From positions 62,001 through 126,000 of the forward strand of contig NZ_MVOC01000035.1 in the NCBI RefSeq assembly GCF_002043095.1: a stretch of DNA of 64,000 nucleotides, written 5' to 3'. The notes under the pieces are model-generated. The model was not told the origin of the DNA. It searched no databases and was given only the letters and a program-made list of their open reading frames with translations. A program made the position numbers and the translations under genes. Shown here piece by piece: positions 44,920-55,714 of the stretch. Each line of letters starts with the position of its first letter. Position 1 is the stretch's first letter. Origin of the DNA: Mycobacterium sp. AT1 (GTDB lineage Bacteria > Actinomycetota > Actinomycetes > Mycobacteriales > Mycobacteriaceae).

Positions 44920-47045
44920 GGGCGTGACGCTACCGGCTGGGCGCCGTGGTGGTCCCGGTCGGCCGTCGCGAGCACCCAGGCGTACATGAACGCCGCTTCC
45001 TTCCAGCGTTCGTAGCGTCCGCTGATCCCGCCGTGCCCGGCGCTCATCTCGGTCTTCAACAGCACCGGGTGGGCATCGGTCTTGCTGTGCCGCAGCGCCG
45101 CAACCCATTTCGCTGGCTCGACGTAGTACACCCTGGTGTCGTTGAGCGAGGTCATGGCCAGGATCGCCGGATAGTCCTTGGCCTCCACGTTCTCGTACGG
45201 CGAGTAGGACTTCATGTAGCGGTAGACCTCTTCACTCGCCAGTGGGTTGCCCCACTCGTCCCACTCGGTAACCGTCAGCGGCAGTGAGGGATCGAGGATC
45301 GTGGTGAGCGCGTCGACGAACGGCACCTGGGCGAGGATGCCAGCGAACAGCTCCGGAGCCATGTTCGCCACCGCACCCATCAGCAGGCCGCCGGCGCTGC
45401 CGCCCATCGCCACCAGGTTCTCGGGCCGGGTGACGTCGGTGCCCACCAGATGTGCTCCAGCGGCTACGAAGTCGACGAAGGTATTCTTCTTCTCGAGCAT
45501 CTTGCCGTGCTCATACCACGGCCGGCCCATCTCGCCGCCACCCCGGACGTGGGCGATCGCGAACACCACGCCCCGGTCGAGCAAGGACAGGCGTGCGATC
45601 GAGAACCGCGGGTCCTCGCAGGACTCGTAGGCGCCATAGCCGTAGAGCAACGTCGGGGCCGGAAACGTCAGGCCCACACGGTGAATGACCGACAGCGGGA
45701 TCCGCGTCCCGTCGGGGGCGAGTGCCCAGTCCCGCCGTTCCACGTACTCCTCGGGCCGATAGTCGCCGAGGACCGTCTGTTCGCGCAGCAGGGTCCGTTC
45801 ACCGGTCGCCAGGTCGACGTCGTAGACGCGCACCGGAACGATGAACGAGGTGGTCCCCACCCGCAGCACGGGCGCCGACCAGTTCGGATTGCCCGACAGG
45901 CCAGACGACGTCAGCTCCGTCTCGAAGGTGATCTCCTCGGGCGCACCGTAGGTGCCGTCTTCGGCGATGCGCCACAACTGAATTCGCGGCAGCGCGTCGC
46001 TTCGGTAGCTGACGACGAGGTGGCGGTCGAACGCGTCGACGGCGTCGAGGCGGACGTCGGCGCGGTGTTCGATGAGCGTGTGGAACGCCGACGGATCGCT
46101 GACCGGCGCCTCCACCAGCATGAAGTTCTCGGCGCCGTCGTTGTGCAGGATCAGGAAGCGGTCCTCGCCACCGACGACGGCGTGCTCGACCGAGTACTCG
46201 ACGCCGTCGCGCCGCGGCAGGATCGAGACGAACTCGGCCTCTCCGTCGGCGGCGTCGCCGTAGAACACCTCGGAGGTCACCGAGCTACCGGCGGCGATGA
46301 ACACGTACTTGTCGCTGCGACTGCGGCCCACGGCGACCCAGAACCGCTCGTCGGGCTCGTGGAAGACCTTGGAGGCCGGCACGCCGGCTCCGAGGCGGTG
46401 ACGCCAGATGGTGTCCGGGCGCCACGCGTCGTCGAGCGTCGAGTAGTAGACGGTGTGGTTGTCGGCGGCCCACGTCGCTCCCGCGCCGATGCCCTCGATC
46501 ACGTCGTCGTACAACTCTCCGGTGCGCAAGTCCTTGAAGCGCAGGGTGTATCGCTCGTCGCCGACGACGTCGACCGAAAAGGCGAGCGTGTGACCGTCGA
46601 CGCTGATCGACGCCGCGCCGAGTGAGAAGAAGTCGTGGCCCTCGGCTTCGACGTTCTCGTCGAGGAGTACCTGCTCCCCTGGTACGGGCTCGTTCTCGTC
46701 GAGTTGCGGTGGCGTCCAGTCCCCGAGATCGGCGACTGGGCAACGGCAGTGGATGCCGTACTGCTTGCCCTCGACGCTGCGCCCGTAGTACCACCACTCG
46801 CCGCGGCGGGTCGGCACCGACAGGTCGGTTTCCTTGGTGCGGGCCTTGATCTCGTCGAAGATCTTCTGCCGCAACGACTCCAAGTGGTCGGTCTGCTCGT
46901 CGGCGTAGGTGTTCTCGGCCTCCAGGTAGGCGATCACCTCGGGGTCGGACTTGTCCCGCAGCCACTCGTAGTTGTCGACGAAGACGTCGCCGTGATGCTC
47001 GCGGCGGTGCTCGACGCGCTTGGCAATCGGCGGTGTGCCGGTCAT
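44916..47045 (-). CDS. ptrB: Oligopeptidase B (S9 family), intact
   Basis: 709 residues. N-terminal beta-propeller and C-terminal alpha/beta hydrolase: Ser in GGSAGGLL (about 550), Asp in [10 protein letters not shown] (about 636) and His in [10 protein letters not shown] (about 671). Cleaves after Arg or Lys in short peptides. In M. tuberculosis the gene is, by my memory, split into ptrBa and ptrBb; here the frame is unbroken. ATG 47045 overlaps the purC stop by 4 bases. Confidence 0.92.
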   Translation of the reverse strand: MTGTPPIAKRVEHRREHHGDVFVDNYEWLRDKSDPEVIAYLEAENTYADEQTDHLESLRQKIFDEIKARTKETDLSVPTRRGEWWYYGRSVEGKQYGIHCRCPVADLGDWTPPQLDENEPVPGEQVLLDENVEAEGHDFFSLGAASISVDGHTLAFSVDVVGDERYTLRFKDLRTGELYDDVIEGIGAGATWAADNHTVYYSTLDDAWRPDTIWRHRLGAGVPASKVFHEPDERFWVAVGRSRSDKYVFIAAGSSVTSEVFYGDAADGEAEFVSILPRRDGVEYSVEHAVVGGEDRFLILHNDGAENFMLVEAPVSDPSAFHTLIEHRADVRLDAVDAFDRHLVVSYRSDALPRIQLWRIAEDGTYGAPEEITFETELTSSGLSGNPNWSAPVLRVGTTSFIVPVRVYDVDLATGERTLLREQTVLGDYRPEEYVERRDWALAPDGTRIPLSVIHRVGLTFPAPTLLYGYGAYESCEDPRFSIARLSLLDRGVVFAIAHVRGGGEMGRPWYEHGKMLEKKNTFVDFVAAGAHLVGTDVTRPENLVAMGGSAGGLLMGAVANMAPELFAGILAQVPFVDALTTILDPSLPLTVTEWDEWGNPLASEEVYRYMKSYSPYENVEAKDYPAILAMTSLNDTRVYYVEPAKWVAALRHSKTDAHPVLLKTEMSAGHGGISGRYERWKEAAFMYAWVLATADRDHHGAQPVASRP

Positions 47046-47932
47046 TTGGCTCCGATCCAGTCTGCGAACTTCAATCCGGAAATGCGTTCGTACGCGTCGA
47101 TGTAACGCGCCCTGGTGGCGTCGACGATGTCGGGCGGCAGTGCCGGAGGTGGGGTGTCGCCGCCGCGATCCCAACCGGAGTCGGGCCCGGTCAGCCAGTT
47201 ACGGACGAACTGCTTGTCGAAGCTGGCTTGGACGACACCTTCCTCATACGAGTCGGCCCTCCAGTAGCGCGACGAGTCGGGGGTGAAGACTTCGTCCGCC
47301 AGCACCATCTGCCCGTCCTCGTCGACCCCGAACTCGAACTTGGTGTCGGCGATGATGATGCCCTTGCTCAGGGCGTGCTCGGCGGCTTCGCGGTAGATGT
47401 TCAGCGTCAGGTCGCGCAATTGGGCGGCGCGCTCGGCGCCGACCACCTCGACGATCGCCTCGAAGCTGACGTTCTCGTCGTGGCTGCCCAGCTCGGCCTT
47501 GGTGGCGGGAGTGAACAGCGGCTCGGCGAACTTGCTGGCCTCCGTCAGCCCCTCGGGGAGTGCGATACCGCAGACCGCACCGGTCGCGCGGTAGTCGACG
47601 ATGCCGGACCCGGTGAGGTAGCCGCGGGCCACACACTCGACCGGCATCATCTCCAGCTGCTTCACCACGAGCGCACGGCCAAGCACCTCGGCCGGAATCC
47701 GCTCGTCGTCGGGCGGACCCGCCAGGTGGTTGGGGGTGTCAAGGAAGTCGAAGTAGAAGACGCTCATCGCGGTGAGGATGCGGCCCTTGTCGGGGATCTC
47801 GCTGTCGAGGATGAAGTCGTAGGCGGAGATGCGATCGCTCGCGACGAACAGCAGATGATCGGCGTCGATGCGATACAACTCGCGAACCTTGCCGCTGGCC
47901 AGGTGTTGGTAGTCGGTCAGAGCTGGGCGCAT
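47042..47932 (-). CDS. purC: Phosphoribosylaminoimidazole-succinocarboxamide synthase PurC
   Basis: 296 residues. SAICAR synthetase: [21 protein letters not shown] near the N terminus (ATP loop), [20 protein letters not shown] and [12 protein letters not shown] (about 188-199). It joins aspartate to CAIR. TAGTCT with 6 bases to ATG 47932 on the minus strand: leaderless geometry. First gene of a purC-ptrB-gpx chain with 4-base overlaps. Orthologue of Rv0780. Confidence 0.95.
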   Translation of the reverse strand: MRPALTDYQHLASGKVRELYRIDADHLLFVASDRISAYDFILDSEIPDKGRILTAMSVFYFDFLDTPNHLAGPPDDERIPAEVLGRALVVKQLEMMPVECVARGYLTGSGIVDYRATGAVCGIALPEGLTEASKFAEPLFTPATKAELGSHDENVSFEAIVEVVGAERAAQLRDLTLNIYREAAEHALSKGIIIADTKFEFGVDEDGQMVLADEVFTPDSSRYWRADSYEEGVVQASFDKQFVRNWLTGPDSGWDRGGDTPPPALPPDIVDATRARYIDAYERISGLKFADWIGAK

Positions 47933-47972
47933 CGGCCAAGACTATCGGTCCATCTGTGCTGGGATCACACCC

Positions 47973-48587
47973 ATGAGCTCTCGCTACGTGCCGTACGCCA
48001 CCACCCCCGGCCGGCTGCTCGCCCAGTTGACCAGCGACGCCGTCGTCGTCGTGTGGACCATCGTGTGGGTGCTGGTCGGGCTGGCCGTGCACTCCGCGGT
48101 GAGTTCGATAGCCGCGGTGGGCCGCCAACTCAACGACGGCGCCACCGGGGTCTCGGACAACCTGAACTCCGCGGGCGACAGCACCGACGACGTCCCGCTG
48201 ATCGGTGAGGCGCTGAGCAAGCCGCTGCGGGCCGCCAGTCGGGCGGCGTTGGACATCGCCGGCGCAGGCCACAGTCTCGACAGCACCGCGACCTGGTTGG
48301 CCGTCGTGCTAGGTCTGGCGGTCGCGGCGCCGCCAATCCTCTTCGTGGCGCTGCCGTGGCTGGTGCTGCGCATCCGGTTCTTCCGCCGCAAGTGGACGGC
48401 GCTGACCCTGGCCGCCACACCCGCCGGTGAGCAGTTGTTGGCGCTGCGCGCGTTGGCCAATCGCCCGCTCGCCAAGCTCGCGGCGGTCAGCATCGATCCC
48501 GTCGGCGCCTGGCGCCGCGACGACGCGATCGCGATCAGGGGCCTGGCGAACCTCGAGCTGCGGTCCTCGGGCATCCGCCGCAAGTAG
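47973..48587 (+). CDS. Two-helix membrane protein (Rv0779c-like)
   Basis: 204 residues; length and place match Rv0779c. Two hydrophobic segments (about 21-50 and 110-132) flank an extramembrane stretch of roughly 55 residues; the C-terminal 70 residues are basic and cytoplasmic. No catalytic motif. Divergent from purC over 40 bases. Confidence 0.75.
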   Translation: MSSRYVPYATTPGRLLAQLTSDAVVVVWTIVWVLVGLAVHSAVSSIAAVGRQLNDGATGVSDNLNSAGDSTDDVPLIGEALSKPLRAASRAALDIAGAGHSLDSTATWLAVVLGLAVAAPPILFVALPWLVLRIRFFRRKWTALTLAATPAGEQLLALRALANRPLAKLAAVSIDPVGAWRRDDAIAIRGLANLELRSSGIRRK

Positions 48588-48599
48588 CCCCCCCCCCCC
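48588..48599 (+). repeat. C12 homopolymer tract
   Basis: Twelve C residues directly after the stop codon of the membrane protein. A TGCGATTTG/CAAGTCGCA stem (with one G-U pair) follows it near 48610-48655. Such runs often vary in length between assemblies or cells. Confidence 0.75.
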
Positions 48600-48692
48600 G
48601 GAGATTTGTGTGCGATTTGTTGCGCTGACCGCTCCTGAAAGCACGCAAGTCGCAAGTGGAACCCGGCGCTACCCGCCGCCGTCCAAGATGAC

Positions 48693-49553
48693 GTGATAGA
48701 TGACCTCCTCCGGCGACACGATGGCGTCGTGACGCTCGCCCAAGCCAGCGCAGCCGGGCTGAGCCGGCATGCCGTAAATCGCCGAGTGCGGTCCGGTCGA
48801 TGGCGTCGGTGTTCGCCCGGCGTCTTCTTCGTCGACGACCGGACATTCAGTGACGCAGCACGTGTACGGGCCGCCGTCTGGGGTCACGGCTCCGACGCTG
48901 CTGCAAGCGGCCTTGCCGCGGCGTGGTGGCACGGCGTCACGCAGTTTGCACCCGACGTAGTTGAAGTGACCGTGCCGAGGTCTGCACATCGTGTCGATCG
49001 TGAAGGCGTCCGTACGCGACGCCGCGACCTCGCGCCGATGGACGTCGTCGAGCGCGATGGTCTACGCGTTACTACTTTGCCTCTGACCGTCGTGGAGGCC
49101 GCAACCCGCCGCGGCGGCGGACCGAAACTGCTCGATCGAGCACTCCAGCGACATACACAGTTGCCCGCGCTGTGGTCGGCTCACCTACGCAACAAGGGCA
49201 GACATGGTTCGCCGGCCGCACGTCGACTCCTGCAGGCAGCAGATGACGGCGCCCGGTCGGAGGCAGAGCGCACGCTGGTGCGACTCCTACGAACGTCGGG
49301 GATCACCGGCTGGACAGTCAACCGTCAGATTGCTGGTTATGAGGTCGACATCCTCTTTCGGGACGAAAGGGTGGTCATCGAAATCGACGGCTTTGCCTTT
49401 CACAGCGACGCCGACACGTTTCAACGCGACCGGAGCAGGCAGAACGCGATTGCGCTGGCGGGCTATCAGGTCCTCCGGTTTACCTGGCTGGACCTCGTCG
49501 AGTACCCGGAACGCGTGCTCGCCGAGATCCGCCGCGCGATTCGTGGTGGTTGA
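48693..49553 (+). CDS. AbiEi-like HTH protein with DUF559 nuclease domain
   Basis: 286 residues. N-terminal winged-helix-like region (VTLAQASAAGLSRHAVNRRVRSG, about 13-35), as in AbiEi antitoxin-type proteins, and a C-terminal DUF559 (Vsr-like) domain (about 190-285): SEAERTL, then YEVDILFRDERVVIEIDGF with Asp and Glu of a PD-(D/E)xK site, and FQRDRSRQN. No toxin partner gene is next to it. Likely a mobile defence-type gene of unknown target; GTG start. Confidence 0.8.
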   Translation: MIDDLLRRHDGVVTLAQASAAGLSRHAVNRRVRSGRWRRCSPGVFFVDDRTFSDAARVRAAVWGHGSDAAASGLAAAWWHGVTQFAPDVVEVTVPRSAHRVDREGVRTRRRDLAPMDVVERDGLRVTTLPLTVVEAATRRGGGPKLLDRALQRHTQLPALWSAHLRNKGRHGSPAARRLLQAADDGARSEAERTLVRLLRTSGITGWTVNRQIAGYEVDILFRDERVVIEIDGFAFHSDADTFQRDRSRQNAIALAGYQVLRFTWLDLVEYPERVLAEIRRAIRGG

Positions 49554-49560
49554 GGAGCGG

Positions 49561-50763
49561 TCACCGCTCCTTTGCAACCCCAAATCGCGCGGGGAGGGAG
49601 CGGATGCCGGTGTGCCGGTTGCTCCGCGTCCACTCGACGGGCCCCGCCAACGACACAGATGCGAACCTGCTCAACAGCTCCTCGAACAGCACCCGCAACT
49701 CCAGACGCGCGAGGTGCGCACCAAGGCAGTAGTGCACACCCTGCCCAAAGCCCAAGTGTGGGTTCGGCGTTCGCGTCACGTCGAAGACATCCGCGTCGGC
49801 GAAGACCAACTCGTCACGGTTCGCCGAGCCCTCCCAGACCTGCACCTTCTGCCCGGCCTCCACCTCGAACCCGCCGAGCAGCACGTCGCGCGTCGCCGTC
49901 CGCCGCTTGGACGGCGACGGCGAGGTCCACCGCACCATCTCCTCGACCGCCGTCGGCAGCAGATCCGGCGAGGAACGCAACAGCTGCATCTGGTCGGGAT
50001 GGTCGATCAACGCCAGCAGCCCGCCCGCGACCGCGTTGCGCGTGGTCTCTGCGCCTGCACTGAACAGCAGACTGAAGAACAGGTACAGCTCGAGTTCGCT
50101 GAGACCGCAGGCCTCGTCGTTGGCCACGACCGACAGCATGTCGTCGGTCGGATTGGCCCGCTTGGCGGCGACCAACTCGGCGCCGTAGGCGTACATCCGC
50201 GCCCCGTCGTCGGCACTCGCCGTGCGACCCAGGTCGAATTGCGGCTCGATGGCGTGAAACAGCCAATGCCGTTCGGACTCCGGGACTCCCAGCAGAATGC
50301 AGATCATCTGCATCGGAAGTTCCGCGGCCACGTCGACCAGGAAGTCGAAGGGCCGGCCCGGCTCCACGTCGTCGAGCAACCGTCGGGCGCGGGACCGAAG
50401 GTCGTCCTCCACGCGTCCGATCATCCGTGGGGTCAGCCCGGAGCTCACCAGCCGCCGGATCTGCGCATGCCGCGGATCGTCCATCATGTTCAGCACCTGA
50501 CCGGCGATTGGCAGGTCCTGCAGCAGGGTGCCGCCATAGGGCCGGGCGCCACCCGTCTCCGACGAAAACATCACCGGATCACGAAGCACCGCAAGGCTTT
50601 CCGCATGCGTCGCCACCGACCAGAAGCCCTCGCCGTCGGGGGTGTGCTCGGTCGGTTCGTGCCAGTACACCGGGGCGTCGCGGCGGTGCACCGCGAACAA
50701 CTCGTGCGGGAAGCCCGCCGCGAAGTTGTCCAGGTCGGTGAAGTCCACCGCCGCCAAGCTCAC
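49561..50763 (-). CDS. cyp126: Cytochrome P450 CYP126
   Basis: 400 residues. I-helix AGAETTRNA (about 235-243), ExxR in EEMVRW, and haem loop [17 protein letters not shown] with the thiolate Cys (about 345). Co-directional with purB, overlapping its stop by GTGA, as in Rv0777-Rv0778. CYP126 binds azoles and its natural substrate is unknown. The longer frame to 52602 is antisense to purB. Confidence 0.9.
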   Translation of the reverse strand: MSLAAVDFTDLDNFAAGFPHELFAVHRRDAPVYWHEPTEHTPDGEGFWSVATHAESLAVLRDPVMFSSETGGARPYGGTLLQDLPIAGQVLNMMDDPRHAQIRRLVSSGLTPRMIGRVEDDLRSRARRLLDDVEPGRPFDFLVDVAAELPMQMICILLGVPESERHWLFHAIEPQFDLGRTASADDGARMYAYGAELVAAKRANPTDDMLSVVANDEACGLSELELYLFFSLLFSAGAETTRNAVAGGLLALIDHPDQMQLLRSSPDLLPTAVEEMVRWTSPSPSKRRTATRDVLLGGFEVEAGQKVQVWEGSANRDELVFADADVFDVTRTPNPHLGFGQGVHYCLGAHLARLELRVLFEELLSRFASVSLAGPVEWTRSNRHTGIRSLPARFGVAKER

Positions 50764-52178
50764 AGGATGGCGTCCGAGGTGTACGCCGCCGCCTCGGGAT
50801 ATCTGCTCACCAGCTCCTCGACCGCGGCCGAGACCGCGTCGGCCTGCGCGCCCGCCGCGCCGGTGAACGCGGCCTTGTCCGCCAGCGCCGCATCCAGTGC
50901 CGCGCGGTCCAGCGGCAGCCTCGGGTCGGCGGCCAACCGGTCGAGAAGGTCTGGCTCCGTACCGTGTTCGCGCATCGCCAGCGCCACGGCGACAGCGTGC
51001 TCCTTGATGACCTCGTGCGCCGTCTCGCGCCCGACGCCTGCCCGGACGGCAGCAATCAGGATGCGGGTGGTCGCCAGGAACGGCAGATAGCGGTCGAGCT
51101 CGCGCTGGATGACGGCAGGGTAGGCGCCGAATTCGTCGAGCACGGTCAGGAACGTCTCGATCTGACCGTCGAGCGCGAAGAACGCGTCGGGCAGGGCGAC
51201 GCGTCGCACCACCGAGCAGAACACGTCGCCTTCGTTCCACTGCGCGCCTGCGAGTTCGGCGGCCATCGACGCGTAACCCCGCAGCACCACCTGCAGACCG
51301 TTGACCCGTTCGCAGGACCGGCTGTTCATCTTGTGTGGCATCGCCGACGAGCCGACCTGCCCTGGCGCGAAACCCTCGGTGACGAGTTCGTTGCCCGCCA
51401 TCAGCCGGATGGTGTGCGCCAGCGACGACGGCCCCGCTCCGAGTTGCACCAGCGCGGAGAGCACGTCGTGATCGAGTGAGCGCGGATAGATCTGCCCGAC
51501 GCTGGTGAAAACGTCGGTGAAGCCCAAGAAGTCGGCGACGAGGCGCTCCAATGCGGCCAGTCGCGTGGTGTCGCCGTCGAACAGGTCGAGCATGTCCTGA
51601 GCGGTGCCCATCGGCCCCTTGATGCCTCGCAGTGGGTAGCGGTCGATCAGCTCGGTGAGCCGGGTCAGCGCGATCAGCATCTCCTCGGCGGCCGAGGCGA
51701 ACCGCTTGCCGAGCGTCGTCGCCTGTGCCGCGACGTTGTGCGAACGCCCCGCCATCACGAGATCGCGGTACAGCTCCGCGCGCTCGGCCAGCCGCGCGAC
51801 GACCGCAACGCCGTGCGCGTGGACGAGCTGCAGCGAGCGTCGGATCTGAAGCTGCTCGACGTTCTCGGTGAGGTCGCGGCTCGTCATGCCCTTGTGCACG
51901 TGCTCGTGCCCGGCGAGGGCGTTGAACTCCTCGATGCGTGCCTTCACGTCGTGTCGCGTGACGCGTTCGCGTTCGTTGATGGAGGCCAGGTCGACCTGAT
52001 CGAGTACCCGCTCGTAGTCGGCGATGACGCCGTCGGGCACCGAGACGCCCAGCTCGGCTTGCGCGCGAAGGACGGCGATCCACAGTCGCCGTTCCTCGAC
52101 GATCTTGGCTTCTGGCGACCAGATCGCCACCATCTCCGCGCTGGCGTAGCGCGTGGCCAGGACATTCGGAATCGTCAC
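50760..52178 (-). CDS. purB: Adenylosuccinate lyase PurB
   Basis: 472 residues, the length of the M. tuberculosis enzyme. Fumarase/aspartase fold: [16 protein letters not shown] and the signature [20 protein letters not shown] with the catalytic Ser loop. Cleaves SAICAR and adenylosuccinate. GTG 52178 is in frame with [10 protein letters not shown], the expected N terminus; TAAGCT lies 8 bases before it. Convergent context with cyp126 following. Orthologue of Rv0777. Confidence 0.94.
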   Translation of the reverse strand: MTIPNVLATRYASAEMVAIWSPEAKIVEERRLWIAVLRAQAELGVSVPDGVIADYERVLDQVDLASINERERVTRHDVKARIEEFNALAGHEHVHKGMTSRDLTENVEQLQIRRSLQLVHAHGVAVVARLAERAELYRDLVMAGRSHNVAAQATTLGKRFASAAEEMLIALTRLTELIDRYPLRGIKGPMGTAQDMLDLFDGDTTRLAALERLVADFLGFTDVFTSVGQIYPRSLDHDVLSALVQLGAGPSSLAHTIRLMAGNELVTEGFAPGQVGSSAMPHKMNSRSCERVNGLQVVLRGYASMAAELAGAQWNEGDVFCSVVRRVALPDAFFALDGQIETFLTVLDEFGAYPAVIQRELDRYLPFLATTRILIAAVRAGVGRETAHEVIKEHAVAVALAMREHGTEPDLLDRLAADPRLPLDRAALDAALADKAAFTGAAGAQADAVSAAVEELVSRYPEAAAYTSDAIL

Positions 52179-52218
52179 GGATACACAGCTTACGACCCGG
52201 CTGAGGCAAGCTAGACCG

Positions 52219-53934
52219 ATGTACTTCGTCGGCCTGGACCTCGCGTGGGGTGAGCGCAAGCCAACGGGCGTCGCCGTCGTCGACGACGACGGCCGGTTGG
52301 TCTACGTCGGCGTTGCGCAGGACGACGCCAGCATCAGGGCGGCGATCGCGCCGTACGTCGAGGACGACTGCCTGGTGGCCTTCGACGCGCCGCTCGTCGT
52401 GACCAATCCGACTGGTCAGCGGCCCAGCGAGGCGGCGCTCAACCGCGACTTCGCAAAGTTCGAAGCCGGCGCGCATCCCACCAACACCGGTAAGCCCGAG
52501 TTCGCCGGCATACCGCGGGCGGCCCGCATCGCCAGCGCGCTGGACCTCGACATCGACCCGAATTCTTCGTCGCCGCGGCGGGCCGTCGAGGTGTATCCGC
52601 ATCCGGCGACGGTGGTGCTGTTCCGGCTTGGCCGGACGTTGAAGTACAAGTCGAAGCCGGGTCGCAGCGTCGCTCAGTTGCGGTCCGAATTACTGCGGCT
52701 GCTGGATCTGATCGGGACGCTTGCCCAGGCGACGCCGCCGTTGCGGGTCACCGACGACGAAGGCTGGATCGCACTTCGGCACGCGGTGGAGACCGCCGAG
52801 CGCAAGAGCGACCTGCGCAGGGCCGAAGATCCCGTCGACGCGGTGCTGTGCGCCTACGTCGCGCTGTTCGCCACCCGCAGGCCCGGGGACGTGACGGTTT
52901 ACGGTGACGCCGAGACGGGGGCGACCATCACCCCGACGCTGCCACCCGACCTGGTCCCGGCGCCGCAAGAGCCGACTCCGGGTGCGGTGCGCGACGCCAT
53001 CACGGAGTACGCGGCCCGACGGCCGGCGCTCGTCGGAGCCACCGACCGCTACCTCCATCTGGTCACGACGCTGCTCGACGACGCAGGCATCAACTATCTG
53101 AACGTGACGGCGCGGACCAAGAGTGTGGCGTCCTTCGCGGAGAAGGCCGACCGCAGCGTGGACGGCCGACGCCTCTACACCGATCCGCTCTCCGAGCTCA
53201 CCGACCAGATTGGGCTGCGGGTCATCACGTTCCTGCGTGACGACGTCACCACCGTCGCCAACCTGCTGGCCGAGGAGATGCAGCTCCTCGACGATCGCGA
53301 CATGGGTCAGGAGACAGCACGTGAGGGCCGATGGGGTTATGCCAGCAGGCATCTCGTGGTCGCCGTCGAGGGTGAGCAGCAGCCCGCGTCCATCCAGGTG
53401 CGAACGGTGTTGCAGCACGCGTGGGCCGAGTTCGAGCACGACATCCGCTACAAGGGCTCCATCCCCGAGGAGGACGCCCCCGATCTGGACCGGCGGTTCA
53501 CCCTCGCGGCGGGGTTGTTGGAGTTGGCCGACCGGGAGTTCTCCGCCATCCGCGAGCGCCTGAAGAGTTCGCCACCTGCGGCGCGGTCCGAGCAGTCCGA
53601 CGATCCGCGCATCGGCACCCCGGTGCTGGCGACCTATCTGGGCAACCGCTTCCCCGACGCGGGCTGGTCGCGTACCGAGCACTACGCGTGGATCTCGGGA
53701 CTCCTGCTGGAACTCGGGATCGACTCGCTCGACGAACTCGACGAGTTGCTCGCCGGCCTCGACACCGACGCGGTCAACGAGAAGATGGACTACCGCTACC
53801 CAGCCGGTGCGGTGCGCCGGCTCGACGACGCTCTGCTGGCTCGTTACGGCGACCGCTACGTGGGCCTCACCGGCAACGCGCACCGGGTCGCTCAGCTCCA
53901 GGCTCGGCTCGAGAAGCTGACGGCTGCAAGCTGA
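52219..53934 (+). CDS. relZ: DUF429 / RelA-SpoT fusion, RelZ (MS_RHII-RSD)-type alarmone synthetase
   Basis: 571 residues. The N-terminal DUF429 domain (about 1-235, [15 protein letters not shown], with the Asp of an RNase H-like fold) is joined to a RelA/SpoT synthetase domain (about 255-415): [19 protein letters not shown] (near 330), GYASRH (near 373) and [14 protein letters not shown] (near 400). M. smegmatis has this fusion as a dual RNase HII-(p)ppGpp synthetase; in M. tuberculosis only the DUF429 part is kept at this place as I recall. About 150 C-terminal residues follow. ATG 52219 has CAAGCT 6 bases upstream. Confidence 0.87.
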   Translation: MYFVGLDLAWGERKPTGVAVVDDDGRLVYVGVAQDDASIRAAIAPYVEDDCLVAFDAPLVVTNPTGQRPSEAALNRDFAKFEAGAHPTNTGKPEFAGIPRAARIASALDLDIDPNSSSPRRAVEVYPHPATVVLFRLGRTLKYKSKPGRSVAQLRSELLRLLDLIGTLAQATPPLRVTDDEGWIALRHAVETAERKSDLRRAEDPVDAVLCAYVALFATRRPGDVTVYGDAETGATITPTLPPDLVPAPQEPTPGAVRDAITEYAARRPALVGATDRYLHLVTTLLDDAGINYLNVTARTKSVASFAEKADRSVDGRRLYTDPLSELTDQIGLRVITFLRDDVTTVANLLAEEMQLLDDRDMGQETAREGRWGYASRHLVVAVEGEQQPASIQVRTVLQHAWAEFEHDIRYKGSIPEEDAPDLDRRFTLAAGLLELADREFSAIRERLKSSPPAARSEQSDDPRIGTPVLATYLGNRFPDAGWSRTEHYAWISGLLLELGIDSLDELDELLAGLDTDAVNEKMDYRYPAGAVRRLDDALLARYGDRYVGLTGNAHRVAQLQARLEKLTAAS

Positions 53935-53935
53935 T

Positions 53936-54793
53936 TCAGGGTTTGCGGGCGATGATGACGTCCACCGGATGCGGCAGGACGCCGGGATGACCGGGCACGG
54001 AGATGTCGCGAAGGTAGCCGAGTAGGCGCTCGCGTGCAACGGGTTCCAGCGCGCGCGAGCGGGCCCCGATCAGGAAGTCGAGAACGGCTTCACCCCGTCC
54101 GAGCGGGTCGACGAGTGCGTCGCGGACGTCGAGGCGCCCCACGATCGTCTCGGTGCGAACGGACACGCCACGACGATCGAACTCGGCATGGACGTCTTCG
54201 GCGAACCAGGGCGTGCGTCCGGACCATGGACAGAGCATCTCGGTGAGGACGCACAGCGGCTCTAGCGGGGCGACGGCGGCCACCAGCAACCCGCCCGACC
54301 TGAGCAGGGTGAAGCCGTGATCCAGTGCTGCGGCGAGCTTTTCGACGTAGTAGAGCGAGTGCACGAAGTGCACCAGATCGGCGGGATGGCCGACATCGTG
54401 GTCGGCGAAGTCGCCGATGACGATGGTGGGGACGAGGGATTGCAGGCCAAGGGAATTCAGTCGTTCGGCGAATCCCGCGGCCGACGCCGCATGCGGTTCG
54501 ACGCCGGTGTATCGCACTCGGCGCCCGCCTGCCGCCAGCGCGGCGGCCAACGGAGCGTCGACGCTTCCGTCGCCGACCCCGACGCCGACGACCCGTACCG
54601 GATCACGATCGGCAAGCATCGGAGGCAGCTCCGTGGCGAGCCATTTCTGCAGGCCGGGGCGTTGATCGCTGGCCGCCTCGTACACGGCGTGGGTGTGGGC
54701 GTACCGCTCGTTCGTCAACGCCGGAAGTGCCGGCTGTTCCAGGACGCTGTCCCGCAGGCCTACCAAGGGCACGGGTAGCCCGATCAGTGTCAT
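53936..54793 (-). CDS. Class I SAM methyltransferase A
   Basis: 285 residues from ATG 54793. SAM motif I VVGVGVGDGSVDAPL (about 91-105), an acidic loop TGVEPHAASA (about 118-127), then GDFADHD and a Rossmann core. The arrangement resembles histamine/histidine N-methyltransferase-like enzymes, but the substrate is unknown. Its stop lies one base beyond the convergent relZ stop. Divergent from methyltransferase B, 102 bases away. Confidence 0.8.
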   Translation of the reverse strand: MTLIGLPVPLVGLRDSVLEQPALPALTNERYAHTHAVYEAASDQRPGLQKWLATELPPMLADRDPVRVVGVGVGDGSVDAPLAAALAAGGRRVRYTGVEPHAASAAGFAERLNSLGLQSLVPTIVIGDFADHDVGHPADLVHFVHSLYYVEKLAAALDHGFTLLRSGGLLVAAVAPLEPLCVLTEMLCPWSGRTPWFAEDVHAEFDRRGVSVRTETIVGRLDVRDALVDPLGRGEAVLDFLIGARSRALEPVARERLLGYLRDISVPGHPGVLPHPVDVIIARKP

Positions 54794-54895
54794 GTGGTCC
54801 CAGTGTCCCTGCAAAAGCGGCCCGAACGGCACGATCGTCCAAGACGACACCGTTGCGTAAGAATCGGTCGTCGAGATCCGTGGTTGGCTTGGTCG

Positions 54896-55714
54896 GTGAC
54901 CCGACCCGACACCGCCCAGCGCAGTCTCGACCATTGGAGTGAGGCCGGACGGGCGGAAATGCAGGCGTTCTACGCCCTCGCCACGGAGGATTACCGACAG
55001 CTTGCCGGCGCTCGCGACTGGAAGGCCGACCTCGCGGCACATGCCGTCGACGGGCGCGTGAAACTACTGGACGTGGCGTGCGGCAGTGGCAAGTTTCCCA
55101 CCGCACTAGTCGCGTCGGGACTCGCCGCGCAGCCGGTGCTGGAGGTGGATCTGCTCGACCCGTCGGCCTTCAGCATCGCCGAGGCACGCACGGCTCTCGC
55201 CCCGCCGTTCGTCGCGGCCGGGGAGCACGAGGTCCTGCTCCAAGAATTCTCCGGCACGGGTTACGACGTCGCCTGGGCCACCCACGCGCTCTACGCGCTG
55301 CCGCCCGGCGAGCTGGCCGCGGGAGTGACGAAAATGGTTGGCGCTCTTCGTGCCGGTGGGTTCGGCGTGGTCGCGCAGGCGTCGTCGCGCTCGCACTACC
55401 TGACCTTCTACGACGCCTATCGGGCGTCGTTCGCACCCGAGGCCACGCCGTACACCGACGCCGAGGGGGTGACCGCAGCACTTCGCGACGCCGGGGCACC
55501 GGTCGAGGTTCAGGTGCTGAACTACCGCACCGGGACGTCCGACCGGGCCGTCGCCGAGGGTTTCCTGCAGCGCTGCGCGTTCGACGACACGGTGACACTG
55601 GACCAGATGGAGGGCAGTGCCGCGCTCGGCGAATACCTCGCCGGCTGCCGGGGGCCGGACGGCGCCTACGAGTTCCAGCACGAAGCGCACCTGATCACTT
55701 GGCAGCAGCCATGA
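54896..55714 (+). CDS. Class I SAM methyltransferase B
   Basis: 272 residues from GTG 54896, preceded by a weak promoter. SAM motif I LLDVACGSGKFPTAL (about 58-72), then DLLDPSA as the acidic loop and WATHALYALPPGE as the post-I/motif II area. The remainder is a Rossmann fold without metal ligands. Overlaps the PhyH dioxygenase gene by ATGA, so the two act together. Substrate unknown. Confidence 0.82.
   Translation: MTRPDTAQRSLDHWSEAGRAEMQAFYALATEDYRQLAGARDWKADLAAHAVDGRVKLLDVACGSGKFPTALVASGLAAQPVLEVDLLDPSAFSIAEARTALAPPFVAAGEHEVLLQEFSGTGYDVAWATHALYALPPGELAAGVTKMVGALRAGGFGVVAQASSRSHYLTFYDAYRASFAPEATPYTDAEGVTAALRDAGAPVEVQVLNYRTGTSDRAVAEGFLQRCAFDDTVTLDQMEGSAALGEYLAGCRGPDGAYEFQHEAHLITWQQP

Noticed and set aside
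48588..48599. Phase-variable frameshift by the C12 tract
   Set aside because: The tract lies after a stop codon and outside both flanking frames, so it cannot switch a coding frame.
49561..52602. 1013-codon open frame on the minus strand
   Set aside because: The part beyond 50763 has Arg-rich antisense composition and runs through purB in another frame. Only 49561-50763 is the P450.
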